From assembly GCF_963675165.1 (NCBI RefSeq), contig NC_087383.1:248001-312000 (forward strand): a stretch of DNA of 64,000 bases. Direction: 5' to 3'. The notes under the pieces were generated by a model that did not search any database, was not told the origin of the DNA, and saw only the letters and a program-made list of their open reading frames with translations. Numbering within the stretch: the first letter of the stretch is position 1; every line of letters starts with the position of its first letter. Made by a program: the position numbers and the translations under genes. This stretch comes from Halichondria panicea. Taxonomy: Eukaryota; Porifera; Demospongiae; Suberitida; Halichondriidae. Of the stretch, positions 52,630 to 64,000 are shown piece after piece.

Positions 52630-55600
52630 TTAAAAGTAGGGTGTGACCTGAGTGGAGTTGCCAGCTGATGCATGGACGTACGTTTGGTGATGTTCAACCT
52701 GAGTCTGTGTGTGGTGTGGAGTGGGCGGGTTAGAGCAGTGTTCATATTAACATTTATATAAAGTTAAGGGGAGTACGAATATGCAAAGCAATCTTGTGGT
52801 AAGCTCCAGACATTTTCACAGTGTTTTCTCACATGTAGAAACTAATAACATAACGCCCACGGCTATAATCAAATAGAGGTAGCTAAAGAGTGAACCCTCG
52901 TGTTATTTTTCCTACACAGTGGCTACCGTGGTAACGAGCTGTTAACAAGACGGTGACCACAATATAAAGAATGAGGTTGTGTTTCTATCATATCTCATCT
53001 GGGAATAGTGTACGTTTAAACTTGGACACTTAGGTACGTTTGCATTCAGTATGGTGGAATCTAATCTCTGTCGTGAATCAAATTGAGCACATGCACGATC
53101 TACTGATCTCATTCCAACAGCCACTGCTTGTACCACCATTATACAAACATCAGTTCTTTCCTCGCGAGAGTGGCTGTTATTTTTGATTACCACAAGCAAA
53201 CTAAGCGTCTTGGGTAGATAATGCAATTAGCGAAAGATTACGAAATACGCCATCATGCAGACTTCAAACTTATAGCTATAAAGAAGATTATTTACTCACC
53301 AAATTTTGAGAACTGTAGTCCACGTTGATGTCGAAATGTGCCAGAGTCTCTGTAGGCGAATTGTAGGCTGGGTTATGCTGATGGTAGGTTGCTATGGGCG
53401 ACACAGACGGCTGGGTTGAGATAGGTTCATAGTTGGAAGGTGGATAAGTAAAAGCTGACATGCTGTGATGTGGGGAGATGCTGTCCGGAGTCAGTGGAGT
53501 CTGAGGAGTGAGGGGTGGGATCTGTGTGTGTGTGGAGTGGGCGGGAGTAATATAGTGTGTGTGTGTGGGGGGAGTGTAATATCTGTAATATTATCATCAC
53601 CATATAATATAGCCTATGCTTTGACCCAGAAAACAATAGCTACTATAAGTGCGTACACATCCACTCCCACTCACGTTAGTGGGGCCTCCGTGAATAGCTT
53701 GCTGTCGGGCCTGCTCTTGAGCATGAATCATCTTCTTCTTATCCTTGCATCTCTTGTTCTGAAACCACACCCTGATGACCCTCGGGCTCAGGCCAGTGAT
53801 CTCCACCAGGTGTTCCTTCAACAGTGCATCAGGACGTGGGTTAGTGCCGTACACAGTGCGGAGAGTTTGCAGCTGCTGCTCTGACAACACTGTGCGAACT
53901 CGAGGCCCCTTCTCTGAGTTGGAACGTTTCGTCGTTCGACTGCCGGTTGGTTGAATTCGACGCTGATTGTTGTCTCCGTTCTCAATGCTTGAGTGATCTG
54001 TACGTGTGTGTGTGTGTGTGTGGGGGGGGGGTTATAGTTAACATGCAGTAGTCATCACATTATAGTGAGCTTGTGGTGTGGTTGGAGGGAATTAAATAGA
54101 GTGGGTGTTCGTAGTAGAGAATTATTAACCAATAATAAAGAAGTGTGAAACAAACGTCAACAAATTGAATGCTAGTGATGATTGGATGAAAGAAAAAGTT
54201 GAGTGGCTAATAGAAAAGTGGGAGTAAGAATACCACACGTCCATTAGGAGGTGTGTATTCAGACAGGGGGTGCCCATTACCCGTGTGTGCATTATAGCGT
54301 AAGATCACAAGTAGGGAATTAGATATATCACGTTATAGCATGCTCACAGGTTTCGAAAAGAACAGGAACGTTAACCCAGAAAAAAGTTGTTTCAAGTGTA
54401 CATGATATGTAGAGCAAATTATACGCTAAATCAGCACCCAAGGCACTATACAATACAGAGCTAGTAGGTGATAAAGTTGTGTTGCTATAATTATAAGAAG
54501 ATACTTGTATACATTATTATAAAGCACACAAGAATCCTATCTCACATTCTCGACTATTAATTAGATACGGTACGGCGATTGCACCTTGCAACCACTACAC
54601 TCCCTTCCAGCCGTGATGACCTCACTTGTGGAAACTATAATCCTTTGAGGTGTCTCCCTCCCTCACACACCCACACACACACCCACAGGCCTTGAGGCTA
54701 GCAGTCAACCACATCAAGACCACCTCCATATATGGTCTGTGCTCTACGTACCCCAGTGTTGTACACCAACAACCCTAGCTGTATGCATGTATACATTGCA
54801 ATAAGAAGCCTTCAGGGTAATTGCAGCTAAACACAAAATGCCTTAGGGTCGGTCCTATATACCAAATGGAGACCATTACAAATTATAATTCTTGGCTTAA
54901 GCTCAAGTATTTAAATGTCAGCTAACAACTGCAGACAGCTAGCTAGACATTCCCATTCTGCCCCAGAGAACAATGGTCAAGCAATAGCAACCATTTCTAG
55001 GAGGACTTAGTACTGGGAGGGGGGGGGGGAGGGGGTTTAACTCTCACCAGACAATATTTACTTCAAACAACTTCAGCTTCAATGTGGTGTAGCCGTGAGT
55101 GTCACAATATATACAATGTAGCGTCAAACAAACCAAGTGTTGTTTGAAGGACATGCACACCATCACATACCACACACCGTCACATACCACACACCGTCAC
55201 ATACCACTGGAGGTGAGCTTGTCCTGCTGTGCCGTGTTATAATCTGTCTTGCAGTAAAGCCTGCCCTCGTGGAAACCAAACTGCTCTCCAGGAGGTAGCG
55301 TGACATCACACTTGAAGCACGAGAAGCACTTTGAATGGTATACCTGTAATTGTGTGGGCGTGTGTGTGGGTGTGTGAGGGGGCGTGAGGGTGGTGGCAGT
55401 GTGTCTCCATAACAGCCGCAAAAAATACAATTGGCGCCAACAAATTGAAGTACTTGACCACAAGAGCATGAAATATACAAAATTATCTACACAGCTGTCT
55501 ATCTTCACAAATACAAGTAAACATTAATTATAACTACACCTCAAGGCTTGCTGCTGCCATAGAAACAATGTTATAGTATTTATTTATTTACATTGAGCAC

Positions 55601-58600
55601 CTCATATTTATTATATTGCACAATCACCTTTTAAGGTACCACATGCTCAGCGTGCACTTTGCTAGCCAACACACAAGACCACGCAGCGAACTCAAACAGA
55701 GACTAATCGCATTAACAGGGCTGCATCGTAACATTATTGTGGACACTATCTATTGTGGCAAGGTCTGCCCTCAGGGCCCAATGCCGGCTCCCTGTGCGTA
55801 CGCATGCACAATAAATTCTAGTAAAAAAGCCTTAGGAACAGGAAAATGAAACTTGGCAAGCAACGTCTTTGAACACAGCATACGTGCGTGTGTACATGCA
55901 GATGCTTGAGATACAATTAACAACAACTAAAGGTTAGGAATGAAGTGACCTTTTTGGGCAATAGCAAAGAAACCTTCTAAATGCGAGGATCACGTACGAC
56001 AACTGTTGCTATGGCTCACCTGATCTCGAGCTCTCATGATGTAATCGGTTTTGTTGATTGGTTGTCGGCAGGCAGAGCAGGAAACACCAAACAACCTGTG
56101 TGTGTGAGAGGGGGTACATGTAACGTGATATGATTGCAGCTGTACTTCATTACACCACGCAGGTATCAAATGTCATGAGATACAGACAGGTGGCACAGAA
56201 CAAACTACTGGGACGCCAAATTAGGGAGGCTACAAAGAGAGCATATAATAACAGCAGGTTTATACAACCCAATAAGATTTTTCTGATTTAATTTGACTAG
56301 CTAGTTTTAATTCATTACTTAGTTTTGTGCCAAACTACAGATTAAAGGAATTCGGGTGAACCCGTTGTCTAGGGCCAAGACAACACATTATGTCATAGCA
56401 ACCTCAAACAGACAGCCCTAACTGTCCACCTCGGTACACTGTCCGTTAATTGTATTAATTTCCGATACCTTGTCGATCGAATAAAAACTTGGCAAGGTAA
56501 ACAGGTGAATAGAACAGTGTAGAGTCTGTGACAAGAAATGCCTGTCTAGATGGTACATTCTTCTCATTCTAGGAAGGCAAAATATAGAGCCAGCTGTGGC
56601 CAATTAGAGTTAGGTGTTAGCCTGGGAGAGTTTTTATGACAGGAACCGTTGGCATTGACTATGCATGAGGGTGACCTCTTACAAATGCAAGGAGTATAGT
56701 TATATAAGTCTTCACAGGATGCTGCGTTATGAGGAAACGTGTACTAAGTTCACTACATTGCTATTGAGGTCTTGAAATAAAAAAGCAGCTCAGAAAATAA
56801 ACCCAAAATCTCAATACTATGCTGAACTTACCAACTTGAAATGTTGATTAATGTCCAATGATTATTATTCTAGCCAGTAAGCTTCACACATAACTACAGA
56901 AATCAGGCCTTCCAAATCCAAATAATAGTTTCCAAGCAACCATACAACGTATACTGCTGTAGTATTGACTAACTGGAAGGTGACAAGGTTTCACCTGCTG
57001 CAGTGTATGAAAGCAACCATCCCATAACATGAGCATATGCAGTAACGAAATTAAGCTGGCACCAACCAATCTCCGTGGTTGTCATAGTATTCCGACTAAT
57101 TATTCCATATTACCCTGTAATAACAACGCTGCTATGGTAACTCGACTGTGCAAACTATATCAAAGATTATGCAAAGCACACAGTAATTAGACACCATGGT
57201 TTCGGGCTACATATCTCACACACAGAGCCTTTAGAATGAGACATTTTTCTCGAGAAAGGTCAGAAAGATCAGACCAAATGTCTAGTAACTAGATCACACT
57301 ACGTCAGGAGCTATAACAGGGAAACACACATTACAAGCACGGTGAGGAATTTGTTTGAATTCAAAAGTCTTGTTCACGCTTACCTAAGACATCTGACGTC
57401 CTTGTTGACAAGGGAACAACATGTATACAAGAAATACCATTGTGTTATACTGACAACCAAGGGACTGGCTGTTCAATTCCTGACCTATCGTATATAATAC
57501 CTCCAGCAAAATGAATATATATATATCAGTAACAATTGCTACACATCCATACTAGTTCAGCAATCGCTCACAGGGGATGCCAAATTCCCACACACACTGC
57601 ATGCAGCGATAGACTTACTTGACGTAATCCTTCTTACAATACGTCTTCTCGTTCTTGATGAAACAGGTACAGTTTTCGTCCAGTAACAGTTGACACTCTG
57701 CACACACGAGACACGCTGCGTGCCACTCGAGATCTGGGGCCACTCTCAAGCGAATCTCATCAATAATCGGCTGTTGACAACCAAAGCAGGTCTTGAATTC
57801 AGAGACATCAGAGCTTGGAGAAGACGAATTCAATGTGGGAGAGCTAGAACCAGAGCCTGTATGTGTGTGGGGGGTATGAGGTGAGTTTACTACTACATGT
57901 TGTGGTGATTGAAGTCAAGGTGTCCTCAATGCACAGTGCTTTATAAAAACAGATTTAGGTCACCCAGGATGTGGGTCCTACACCAAACATACGGCTTCAT
58001 TACAGAAACCATCAGTTTACACTGCATGCACTTGAGACTTTACCACAGCTACAACCTAAACATGTTTCTGATAAGCATTAAACTTCATTACTTAAAAAAA
58101 CTGGTGGACATTTCGTGGGTGGGAGGTCAAAAATAAAGCAGCACCCGCAGAAAGTGAATGCCCTAGCCTCCCTCCATCTCCCCACTCAGACGTCTAGAAC
58201 GTAATCACATTGAAACGATAATGTCTGAGTTGTCCATGTTTTACCTACAGTGTGGTAATCAGTGCTACAGGCAATTTAGCTCTAGACAGACTGGTTTTCA
58301 CTGAGTACACAGTAGCTCTCCTGCAATATTTGCAGTTGTGATTCAGGAACATTACTTGTGCCACATCTGATAGATCTACTGTGCATGCAGCTGTTTTGAT
58401 TGTGTGCTCACTGCATGACACCTAGTTAAGGCATATAGTCGGAGTTCTGTCTACAACCAGTAGTGTGTGAAATCCTATATAGTACTATCTGTGCTAAGCC
58501 TGCTACGGGGAATGGGGGTGTATCCAGTTAACTGCAGTGGAAGCAAGAATGGCTTCGTGTGGGCAAGAGGCCAGACAACACTGTCACTCCTCTTCACAAC

Positions 58601-59268
58601 ACGGCAGCACCACACAACTCTATAATACGAAAGCTCATCTCTTATAACTATAGACCTTAGAAAATGTGCAAAGCACTGATGGTGTTGCTTGCAGATAGAA
58701 TGCAGATCTATAGCAAATGGACGCTGCAAGCTATGAAGCAAATGCACCTATATACATATTATATGTACTATAATTCACAGCTCCAGTTGATCTAGTAAAA
58801 CTTAGTGTTTCCGTAGCGGTATAAACATGCCCACCCTGCTACTGCCCCCCTGCTACTGCAGCGACTCTAGATCCAGGTTTGAAATACCCAGTCAGTCAAA
58901 CCACTTTATAAAACATGAGAGCTACAGCGTGATAGCGTGCAACTATATATATATATATATATACATAGTTGCAATTCCAGCCATTAGCAAATTGACTGGA
59001 AGCTAATAGCGCAAACACGATAATTATTGTCGATTAGTGTATATTGTAATGAATGAAGTGGATATTGGATGTTCTACAGCACCATCTTAGAGCCTCTCAA
59101 AATGTGTTTGCATCTACTCAAATTCAAATATACTTGCATTGCAGGGGTCATATGTAAACACCTCTCAGCAGTAACCTGGCTACACAGATTGTGCATGCAA
59201 GCAGCTAGCTACATTAGTGGTGGATATATACCTGAGTGTTGATCCATGGTGAAATCACTATTCTCCAT
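52630..59268 (-). CDS. Islet: Islet-class LIM-homeobox transcription factor
   Basis: Seven exons, 59268-59232, 57856-57619, 56095-56020, 55343-55205, 53997-53675, 53521-53300 and 52704-52630, give 369 aa. LIM1 (~32-84) has CFGC, '[16 protein letters not shown]' and '[16 protein letters not shown]'. LIM2 (~95-150) has '[19 protein letters not shown]', '[10 protein letters not shown]' and 'GRLYCKTDY'. The homeodomain (~195-255) has '[18 protein letters not shown]', '[18 protein letters not shown]' and '[16 protein letters not shown]', closely like vertebrate ISL1/2. The tail is Ser/Pro/Tyr/His-rich and ends TQVTPYF. By family it binds TAAT-type sites and partners LDB through LIM domains. Exon 1 encodes only 12 residues before a 1.4-kb intron. 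SCAPER lies 358 bp upstream on the same strand. LHX classes are less likely because their homeodomains lack this recognition-helix sequence. Confidence 0.96.
53998..55204. other. Islet intron 4 (1.2 kb), non-coding
   Basis: It contains a TG/G tract at 54004-54030 near the acceptor of exon 5 and a G run at 55017-55035. Short 'cacaccgtcacatacca' repeats lie directly after the exon 4 donor (55165-55204). No RNA gene or ORF is supported. Confidence 0.6.
57857..59231. other. Islet intron 1 (1.4 kb), non-coding
   Basis: Unique sequence with no mobile element or array, apart from a short (TA)n at 58946-58962. It is a candidate place for Islet regulatory elements. Confidence 0.5.
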
Positions 59269-59626
59269 GCTTGAGATTAGTTGTAGTACAGTTATGCAGG
59301 ATTCAGTTACAAATAAATCTGCTGCTGGACTTTGGAAATGCAATAGACAGTGAAGCAAAAAACCCTTTTTATAGACTGACGACTGTGTTTACTACTGTTT
59401 ACTACAATAGAGGGCGGCTACTATTTGTCGAGAAGATTACAAATACACAAATTTGTGCGGCTTCAACTCGAGGCACAATATCTTAGCAGTCAATAATCAT
59501 AATTCTGCACAATGAGATCAAAACACAACAATAAGAGTGAAAAAAATGATGGTATAATAGCAATGAAGGCTTTTGAGCATCAAACAGGGTCGAACTTATA
59601 AGGTATTAATAATGTTCAGTATTAGT
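59269..59626. promoter_or_regulatory. Islet promoter / SCAPER 3' region
   Basis: Only 358 bp separate the SCAPER stop from the Islet start codon on the same strand. The Islet promoter must lie here or inside SCAPER. No TATA box can be assigned. Confidence 0.6.
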
Positions 59627-62600
59627 TCATCGATTAAAAAACTTGATGGCTTCCTCCCAATGAGCTCGAGGGAACCTGTACTCCAGTCCACTCAAGTCTG
59701 TATTGTAGTAATGCATCTTCTTGAGCTTAGAAGAATAACACATCACATACGTATCTTGCATTATTACTGTGTTACACATTTGACATTATAATTATGACTT
59801 GTAAATCGACAGCTATGTACAGTCAGTCATGCAGTTAAATTGACGATGGACATTTATTAAGGTAGGGCTCTATGTACCAATGAGCTAGAATGTACTACAA
59901 AAATTATGCAACTATATCACATGATGTGTACATCACATGATGTGTACAACACATTCCCCACTCACCTTGTTGTCCAGCTGCAGCCTTTGTGGACACGCCT
60001 TTAGTCTGTTCCCTTGCCAACGTCTCTTGCAGGAAGGCCACTAGAAGCTTGCAACTGATCTCTAGTTCCAGTATACACACATTCTCAGGGAACTGGTAAC
60101 AGGCCGATATCAAAGTGGGGAAGAGCAGTTTAGTCAGCCTGCACAGAAAGGGGAATAAAAGTTTATTGTCATGAACATTTGTCTGAAAGTCAGACAAGAC
60201 ATTTTAAGTTATCCTTTGATCTCCTGCACAATCCCTTTAGGTAGGAATAAAGAAAGAACTTGTGGGATCACTTATCAACTAATTAACCATTATGTGCTGA
60301 TTATGGTGGTCAGTGTTATCATCCTAATCAGCCACCGATGCTAAACGATAACGAAACCTTGACCATAAGTACATACCAAAGAGAATTTAATGACATGCAT
60401 GCAAAAAGGTTTTGCTTACTCAGCATTGCTGAAGTATTGGAAAGGGAGGTCGCAAAGGAGCTGAAGAAGAGTAGGACTGCGTCCACTTTGGAGAAAAACC
60501 TATAATTATACAACACATTACTATCATAATTACAGGAGTCGCCTGTCTCACTAGACAACAGATCCCCAGGGCAAAAATTACAACTTGTTGCTGGGAGGCA
60601 TGTAATCAGATAACAATGCAATGGCAGCTGCCCTTCAGTACATTGTATCAAGAAGAACAAGCCACACAACAAGGTTGAGGTACATGTATCCAGTCCCCCC
60701 AGGAGCTAGACTAGCTAGCTGTACAGTGTAGTCTGCCCTTATCATTGAGTTTGACCTCCCATAACATAGCACCCTTATTTAGACCATTCAATCTACACCA
60801 GGCAATGCTATATACGCTCAAGCAGTTATATTCAGACAATACCAGTGTCTGTATCATAGGGGCAATAAAGCTGTGAGTATGTGAAAGTCTATTCACTCCC
60901 AGAGCATCAAAGAGCACACGTTACGCTGACATTGTCCTAAACATGGCGAAGGTGTGCATACAAGGTTCTTTACACCGTTACATGCTGGTAACACTCATTC
61001 ACGTTCCCTACAGCTGGAGGCAATGAATGCTGTGAGACAGGGGCATTGTGTTAGCCCCCTGTGTCGTGTGTATAGTATCAACAAATTGTGGATGTTCGAA
61101 TGAAGGCAGTATAAGGATGTTGACACACACAGGTAATTGAAAACCCAAGGGTCTGTGAATAGAAACTATCCACGACAGATAATAAGATCTGTCTGTCTTT
61201 TCTGTATTGACAAGTTTTATGTAATAGGAAATGATTAAATCACCACCATACTTTATTTACGTAACCTGACCTGGTTATCTTTGTTCAAGACACAGAAGTA
61301 TCCGACTGTCAGAATAAGCTCATGGAGTAAGCAAGCACTGTTGTTATGGGAACAGTACCTATGCAATAGAGAGAATACACGTTATTGTCGCTCTTTTCAA
61401 TTAAAGAGCTATTTAAGGCACGTACTGTATGGGCATGAAATCGATGGAGAGAGTATACGTGCGTTTGCAATAGTCGACAACAAAACCAGATGGCATACCT
61501 CTAGGCACTGCACAATAGATTAGGTTGGCAGCAGAGGTTGACACAAATGGAGGGCTATTGTACACTATAAGAGGGATGGTGCATGGCGTGATGCAACGGT
61601 TGTCAACAATTCCATAAAGGAATGAAGATTGCAACACTACTGCTGTTCTGGTACAGAATACCTGGACGTCTGCACTGTCTAACTCAATTAGCAGGGGCAA
61701 GATAATGTATAAGATTAAATTAATATCTGGCTCTATTTTCCATCCCATATATGATATCTCACAATTATGGCTGCAATGATATCTCCAGTCACTATAGCAA
61801 CTAGAATTGGATAGCAGAATAGAGTCTAGGAGTACTGTAATTGTGAGAAGGAATTGGAATTCAAGGCATACCCCACCAGCTTAGGTTGCTTAGGACCCAA
61901 GCTTTGAGCCGTGCAATAATAATCATACCAGCTGTAACAGTAGACCATACCATAGTAGATAGCTGACCACGTGACGAAACTCGAGTGATATTCCCTCGGC
62001 ACCCAAGCATGACTGTGGTGGTGTGCATGAGTACGGGTAATTAAACAGCAGGGAAACTAATGGCGCGTGTGTGTAAGTATCTGGGTGGTCCATGCACACA
62101 GGCCACACACAAACAAGGGAGAATACACACACAGCAACAGGGAAAGCTTTAGCACTAGAACAACACAGATGACTAGCTCGACTATGCATGACCTGATACA
62201 AATAACATTTGAAAATACTATATATACATCTACTAGTAAAATTCTGTAGCCAGTGTACTGGTTGTTTTCTAGTCACCTAAAATTAATTAATGTTTGAAAT
62301 TGGACAACTAAATTATGTAAACTGTAACCACGTGGATACAGTTACTCAAGCTCTCTTACCTGCATCATATGTAAGTCCAGTATAGCCGAGTTATTGACTG
62401 CCTTGATGGTAGCCGTGGCGATAGCGAGCGTGTGTTGTGTGAGGGGTGGGGGTGTGGAGGAGTGACGAGGTGGGCCGTCAGCGAGCAGGATAGCGTAGAG
62501 CAGCTGCATGAGGCCCACCAGCTCAGTCTGGTGGAGCACTAGAGCGAGGAGGGAGGAGTCATCGCAGCCAGAGAACACACCCACCACTCTGCGATGGTGG

Positions 62601-63435
62601 TGGAGACAACCACTTAAACTTGATAATTGGACAATGAATATCATTAAGGATTTACGGGATATTGTTTACCGTATAGCGGGAAATTTTCGTGGGGGTAAAA
62701 AATTCGTTAACTCGAGAAACGGTGGTTTTCGTAAGTAAAATTCCGTTTAGTCTCGTTGCCTGCATGCATTTCTACGTTCCGGTAAGCCACGTTAAAATTT
62801 CGTGGAGGTCAGCCTGCTCACGAAAATAACGAATATTTACGAAAATTACCCGCTATACGGTAATAGTCATACCGTTCAGAACAACAAACAACCATCACCA
62901 CAGAACAATTATCGGGTAAAAACATAAAAATACAAAAAACAACATACTTGAGCTCCATGCGTTCCTATAAGGGTATTTGCATGGCCGGGCGGGCTACTAG
63001 TTTACACGCAGCCATTATACATTATAAGGACATGTATTATATTTATGGTCTCTGCCATTATACAGTTCTCAACAAGGTCTACATTTACAAGTATAGATGC
63101 TATCCATCCATCATGTACATGTAGCTTTCCTGGTATGAGGTTACAGAGGTTTTCAGTACTCATGCTAATATAAAGTACTGCTGTACTGTGCTGTATGTAC
63201 ATACAACAGTAACTTATGCACGAGTAACTTTACAGTCTGAACTTCAGAAGCATTCCCTCAACCTACCTGAAAACCTCTGTTATAGCTTTACCTGGTGTGC
63301 ATGCAAGCAGTGACAGCCACAATGAGGTTAATAGCAGAGAGAACTAGTTGAGTAACAGAGAGGTCTCCAATAGGCCCGCTGATGGTGCCGAAGTAGAGAC
63401 TCAGCTTGTCGAGTACACCAACGCTCACCAGATAG
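59627..63435 (-). CDS. SCAPER: SCAPER (S-phase cyclin A-associated protein in the ER), 3' part
   Basis: Seven 3' exons, 63435-63292, 62588-62360, 62012-61951, 61358-61271, 60499-60420, 60138-59966 and 59697-59627, join in frame (~282 aa to the stop). The 5' part lies beyond the right edge. Matches to the SCAPER C-terminus in order: 'AILDLHMMQ' + 'SCLGAEGISLEFRH', 'CLLHELILTVGYF', 'LLQLLCDLPFQYFSNAEL', 'TKLLFPTLISACYQ', 'LELEISCKLLVAFLQE' and the end 'YRFPRAHWEEAIKFFNR'. These are helical-repeat segments. SCAPER is an ER- and cilium-associated protein linked to cyclin A. A possible further exon ends at about 63552-63553 ('NNHLPSG', donor gtaaag), but its acceptor is not certain, so it is left out. 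Confidence 0.92.
60500..61270. other. SCAPER intron (0.77 kb), candidate Islet regulatory sequence
   Basis: Unique, repeat-free intron sequence between two SCAPER exons, ~1.2-2.0 kb upstream of the Islet start. No coding or RNA feature is seen. Confidence 0.4.
62668..62862. mobile_element. Full-length MITE, ~195 bp ('taccgtatagcgggaaatttt' family)
   Basis: The ends taccgtatagcggg and cccgctatacggta are exact inverted complements. The interior holds 'aaacggtggttttcgtaag' and 'cacgaaaataacgaatat'. It lies in a SCAPER intron. Related copies are at 21222-21420, 34423-34637 and 10517-10588. Confidence 0.9.
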
Positions 63436-63436
<1 letters not shown>

Positions 63437-63518
<82 letters not shown>

Positions 63519-63535
63519 GTGTGTGGGTGTGGTGA
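63437..63535. repeat. (TG)n microsatellite abutting a SCAPER acceptor
   Basis: About 100 bp of TG repeat; on the coding strand it is (CA)n ending in CACAG at the acceptor of the exon starting 63435. Confidence 0.95.
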
Positions 63536-63553
63536 CAGTGTACAATACTTTAC

Positions 63554-64000
63554 CCTGAGGGCAGATGGTTATTGGCAGTCATAACAGTACCACATGTACA
63601 AGGTGATGACAAGCAGGAAATTTGTGCTAATTATACAAAAATCAAATGCTTAACAGCTTCAAGGCATCTCAATCAATATGTTGATAATGAGACAAGCAGC
63701 AATCAAAGGCTTATAAGTGTCTACCTGAAACCTCACAGCACATAGTGGACAGTAAACAAAATTGGCCGCTCAAAGAAACAGTACACATAAAAAACAGCAA
63801 ACAAAATTGTCTCTTAAGTGGAGAAACAGATTGACAGTGACAACACTGCAATGCCTCGTAGTGGCTTAGAGGAACACAGTACATGGTAGCAACTGAAGGG
63901 GAGCTTATCTGCTATCCTGGATACCATACATGCAGGACCCAAAATGACTGGTCTGATTTTACTGTAATTCAGAAATTGCAATTTCAACATAATTATAATT
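63554..64000. other. Right-edge intronic sequence of SCAPER
   Basis: Non-repetitive sequence inside the SCAPER gene, upstream (on minus) of the last recognised exon. No exon is supported here apart from the tentative one ending near 63553. Confidence 0.5.

Noticed and set aside
61413-61748. Minus-strand ORF (111 aa) inside SCAPER
   Set aside because: It does not match SCAPER, and the true exons (61358-61271 and 62012-61951) join in frame around it.

Overview
The window is eukaryotic nuclear DNA from an animal, most probably a sponge (demosponge-like). Genes carry many short GT-AG introns, intergenic gaps are only about 0.24-1.3 kb, and the gene set is metazoan: CHD1, MEK1/2, Islet, an RGM-like BMP co-receptor and a WHAMM/JMY-like actin nucleator. 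Islet lies directly beside SCAPER, an old animal gene pair best known from Amphimedon and vertebrates. The species is inferred. Exon models were built by hand from splice sites and protein family knowledge. All complete models keep a continuous frame from the chosen start to the stop.

Layout, left to right: (1) 201-6326 (+), a large coiled-coil scaffold with two RA-like domains, one PDZ and a C-terminal Rab11-binding (FIP-RBD-like) segment. (2) 18984-6725 (-), CHD1 chromatin remodeller, 21 exons. (3) 20254-26320 (+), an unrecognised nuclear-looking protein with an N-terminal helix, four tandem 54-nt exons, AT-hook-like motifs and internal repeats. (4) 31225-26742 (-), RGM family. (5) 31624-39107 (+), MEK1/2, 10 exons. 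(6) 43731-39346 (-), dihydropyrimidinase, 17 exons. (7) 47963-44786 (-), WHAMM/JMY-like. (8) 48203-51983 (+), TIM44. (9) 59268-52630 (-), Islet LIM-homeobox, 7 exons. (10) 63435-59627 (-), 3' part of SCAPER, running off the right edge. RGM/MEK and WHAMM/TIM44 are head-to-head pairs over 398 bp and 239 bp; RA-PDZ/CHD1, gene 3/RGM, MEK/DHP and TIM44/Islet are convergent.

Non-coding content is repeat-rich. There are five intronic minisatellites (35, 51-54, 53, 50 and 38 bp units; the 50-bp array is about 2.3 kb), several terminal-inverted-repeat elements (MITE-like), many (CA)n/(TG)n tracts that often serve as the 3' splice-site tract, poly-C acceptor tracts, and a perfect 40-bp palindrome. The genes are not one pathway. 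Some have plausible links: RGM and Islet act in signalling and cell identity, MEK is the ERK-cascade kinase, and CHD1 and the AT-hook-like protein probably act on chromatin.

The strongest unusual signals are: a second copy of intron 1 inside gene 1, flanked by a 37-bp exon duplication (a probable recent intron gain); the RA-RA-PDZ-coiled-coil-FIP-RBD architecture; an RGM gene lacking the usual cleavage motif; Islet-SCAPER linkage with likely regulatory introns; and a duplicated ~76-bp sequence upstream of three neighbouring genes.
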